The notes beneath the pieces were generated by a model that worked only from the letters and a program-made list of their open reading frames with translations, did not search any database and had not been told where the DNA came from. From contig JAUXUL010000019.1 in assembly GCA_030680795.1 (NCBI GenBank), forward strand, positions 19,316-83,315: DNA of 64,000 nt. The letters are read 5' to 3'. The stretch comes from Anaerolineales bacterium. Its GTDB lineage: Bacteria; Chloroflexota; Anaerolineae; Anaerolineales; Villigracilaceae. The translations under genes were made by a program, and so were the position numbers. Shown piece after piece: positions 62,328-64,000 of the stretch (its first letter is position 1; every line of letters begins with the position of its first letter).

Positions 62328-63125
62328 ATGGAATCTTCAAAAGGACGCCCTGCCTCACGACCTGCCAGAAGACCGCGCACGGTGAATGCGTTCACATCCA
62401 CGCTGGGTATTGCAATTTTGCTTGCGACACTTTTTACTGCATGGACTCCGAACAGTCTGTTTGCGAGCAATTTGCAGGAGCAGCTGCGTTTGATGCTCAC
62501 GCCTCATCCTGGACCGAATGCTGTGACCACATCCCAGCCGCAGCTGCGCATTGGCATTGTTGCCGGTCACACAGGTAACGATTCAGGCGCGGTCTGTTTG
62601 GACGGGAACGGGCAAGTGGATCTTAAAGAAGTGGATATAAATCTGGAGATTGCCAGCCTTGTACAAAGAAACCTGGTTGCAAGAGGCTACCAGGTGGATC
62701 TGCTCAATGAGTTTGACACACGCTTGAACGGTTATCGCGCAGTGGCACTGGTTTCCATTCATAATGATTCATGCGAATATGTTAATGATGAAGCGACAGG
62801 TTTCAAAGTGGCGGCTTCGCTTGAGACCCGCGATGTGAACCGCGCCCAACGCCTGACGGCTTGTCTGACAGACCGTTACCAGCAGATCACAGGCATGACC
62901 TATCACGCCGGTAGTATCACATCCGATATGCGCGAGTATCATGCCTTTTCTGAAATTGACCCGAATACGATTACTGCCATTATTGAAACCGGGTTTCTGA
63001 ATTTGGACCGTGAAATCCTCACCAAACAAGCGGACAGGGTCGCTGAAGGAGTTACACAAGGCATTTTATGCTTCATCACGAATGAAAGTGTACTGCCAAC
63101 GGCGCTGCCCACCTTTGCACCATGA
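62328..63125 (+). CDS. N-acetylmuramoyl-L-alanine amidase (Amidase_3)
   Basis: 265 residues. A basic N-terminus leads to one hydrophobic segment (FTSTLGIAILLATLFTAW, about 25-45) that anchors or exports it. The catalytic domain has the zinc ligands in GIVAGHTGNDSG (His), KEVDINLEIA (Glu) and ALVSIHNDSC (His), and the catalytic Glu in AIIETGFLN. It cuts the amide bond between MurNAc and the stem peptide. The stop overlaps the next start by four bases, coupling it to the L,D-transpeptidase. Confidence 0.93.
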   Translation: MESSKGRPASRPARRPRTVNAFTSTLGIAILLATLFTAWTPNSLFASNLQEQLRLMLTPHPGPNAVTTSQPQLRIGIVAGHTGNDSGAVCLDGNGQVDLKEVDINLEIASLVQRNLVARGYQVDLLNEFDTRLNGYRAVALVSIHNDSCEYVNDEATGFKVAASLETRDVNRAQRLTACLTDRYQQITGMTYHAGSITSDMREYHAFSEIDPNTITAIIETGFLNLDREILTKQADRVAEGVTQGILCFITNESVLPTALPTFAP

Positions 63126-63850
63126 GCAAATCCACTCCTCCTGCGCAAAGAAATCCGCTTTATTCAGTAATGATCGTGACCCTGATCATCACAATGATCG
63201 GCATCGCGGCATGGACGGCGACATCAACCCCGGCGCTGGGATTGGATGAGGCAGTTTTCACTTCCACGCATGCTCGTTCCTTTGCTTTTGCAGAGATCGC
63301 AAAACCCACTTACACTGCACTGCCAACAGCAACCTTGCTGCCCACTCAAACGCCAACCGTCACTCCTGAGCCGATGGCACAGGCTGAAATCGTATTGGAT
63401 ACACCTACCAGCCAGTATGTTGCGCCGATGGCACAGGACAACACATACGCCGAAGTGCCGCTTACCTATGGCGGGAACAAATACATCCTCGTCGACATCT
63501 CTGAACAGCATATGTATGTCTATGAAGGCGATGTGCTTGTGTTTAGCTTTGTCTCCTCCACTGGGATGAACAATGCCACGCGCGCTGGAAACTTTAGTGT
63601 GTTGAACAAAATTCCAAATGCCTATGGCGCCACATGGAATATCTGGATGCCAAACTGGCTTGGCATTTACTGGGCTGGCGGTTTACAAAATGGCATTCAT
63701 GCCCTGCCAATTTTGTCGAACGGCGGACAACTGTGGGCGGGCTATCTCGGCGTACCGATCTCATATGGATGCGTGGTACTGGGCGCGTACGAATCGCAAT
63801 TGCTCTATGATTGGGCGGAGATTGGCACGCCCGTTGAAATCAGATGGTAA
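63122..63850 (+). CDS. L,D-transpeptidase (YkuD domain)
   Basis: 242 residues. An N-terminal membrane segment (VMIVTLIITMIGIAAW) and a Thr/Pro linker (about 60-85) are followed by the YkuD domain (about 115-242). YILVDISEQHMYVYEGDVLV starts it; the catalytic HALP...GVPISYGCVVLG holds the His and the active Cys. It forms 3-3 crosslinks in peptidoglycan or attaches proteins to it. It forms an operon with the amidase, so both act on the cell wall. Confidence 0.93.
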   Translation: MSKSTPPAQRNPLYSVMIVTLIITMIGIAAWTATSTPALGLDEAVFTSTHARSFAFAEIAKPTYTALPTATLLPTQTPTVTPEPMAQAEIVLDTPTSQYVAPMAQDNTYAEVPLTYGGNKYILVDISEQHMYVYEGDVLVFSFVSSTGMNNATRAGNFSVLNKIPNAYGATWNIWMPNWLGIYWAGGLQNGIHALPILSNGGQLWAGYLGVPISYGCVVLGAYESQLLYDWAEIGTPVEIRW

Positions 63851-63862
63851 CCATAAAATCAT

Positions 63863-63925
63863 GTCATTGCGAGTAAAACCACAGCGAAGAGAAATCGCTG
63901 TTCAAAGCGAAAGAAACAATCTGGC
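63863..63925. repeat. REP-like element, copy 6
   Basis: GTCATTGCGAGTAAAACC with GCGAAGAGAAATCGC and GAAAGAAACAATCTGGC. Position and start match the other TCATTGCGAG elements. Confidence 0.6.
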
Positions 63926-64000
63926 ATAAAATATGTCATCATGTACAGACAGCGAGACCGATCACCCAATGGTGCGAAAGAGCCCGTTTGCGAGTATGGT

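Noticed and set aside
63933..64000. Start of a plus-strand gene running off the window (MSSCTDSETDHPMVRKSPFA)
   Set aside because: No ribosome binding site and too little sequence to judge.

Overview
The window looks like chromosomal DNA of an anaerobic-type Chloroflexota bacterium, most likely an Anaerolineae relative. This is inferred, not measured. The pointers are threonine/proline-rich secreted lipoproteins, a very long SecA without a C-terminal zinc motif, a MalT/SARP-type regulator beside DUF5317, UPF0104 flippase and surface-glycan genes, and many short palindromic repeats between genes. No rRNA, tRNA or CRISPR array was seen.

Layout. 1-6900: surface polysaccharide genes (two SAM methyltransferases, a GT4 glycosyltransferase, MscS, a CDP-paratose epimerase-like enzyme, a flippase-like protein) with a decayed duplicate of the epimerase and glycosyltransferase pair. 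6987-16121: lepA, acnA and secA, all on the minus strand; acnA and secA carry repeat-derived in-frame inserts. 16200-19000: gene remnants (DUF2283-like, RecQ) and a PAS-GAF-HD-GYP protein. 19097-23650: a three-gene unit (47-residue hydrophobic peptide, DUF5317, NHLP-like protein) behind a perfect 12-bp tandem repeat, beside a 1074-residue STAND/TPR/BTAD activator. 24000-27860: a VapBC pair, a truncated KAP NTPase and an AT-rich SIR2 plus PIN-like defence gene. 27874-41900: gyrA, a deacetylase, an SH3 lipoprotein, comEC with a degenerate metallo-beta-lactamase domain, plsY-like, FHA/vWA, guaA, HIT, xpt, maf. 42037-53056: penicillin-binding protein, rsgA, holB, gyrB, membrane proteins, JAMM peptidase, plsY. 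53087-57700: an accessory island with two toxin-antitoxin pairs, NUDIX, fragments of a restriction-modification gene and of an ammonia-lyase-like gene, and a MerB-like/AAA gene. 57951-63850: an SDR dehydrogenase, lipoprotein, DNA methyltransferase with a PD-(D/E)xK-like partner, amidase and L,D-transpeptidase.

The most striking signal is at 56129-57688 on the minus strand. It is one uninterrupted frame with a good ribosome binding site that contains exactly two internal TGA codons. Both fall where organomercurial lyase MerB has its catalytic cysteines (Cys96 and Cys159). Each TGA is followed at about 22-25 nt by a hairpin loop containing GU, as in bacterial SECIS elements; the second has a 7-bp stem with a GGUC tetraloop. 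This suggests a double-selenocysteine MerB-like enzyme fused to an AAA ATPase.

A second theme is that short dispersed repeats have entered coding sequence in frame in acnA (2), secA (3), guaA, gyrA, a DNA methyltransferase and a lipoprotein signal peptide, much like the palindromic elements known in Rickettsia. Other points to follow are the peptide/DUF5317/NHLP unit with its SARP-like operator, the SIR2-PIN fusion inserted after a broken KAP gene, and a plsY 3'-end duplication flanking a HigBA-like pair.
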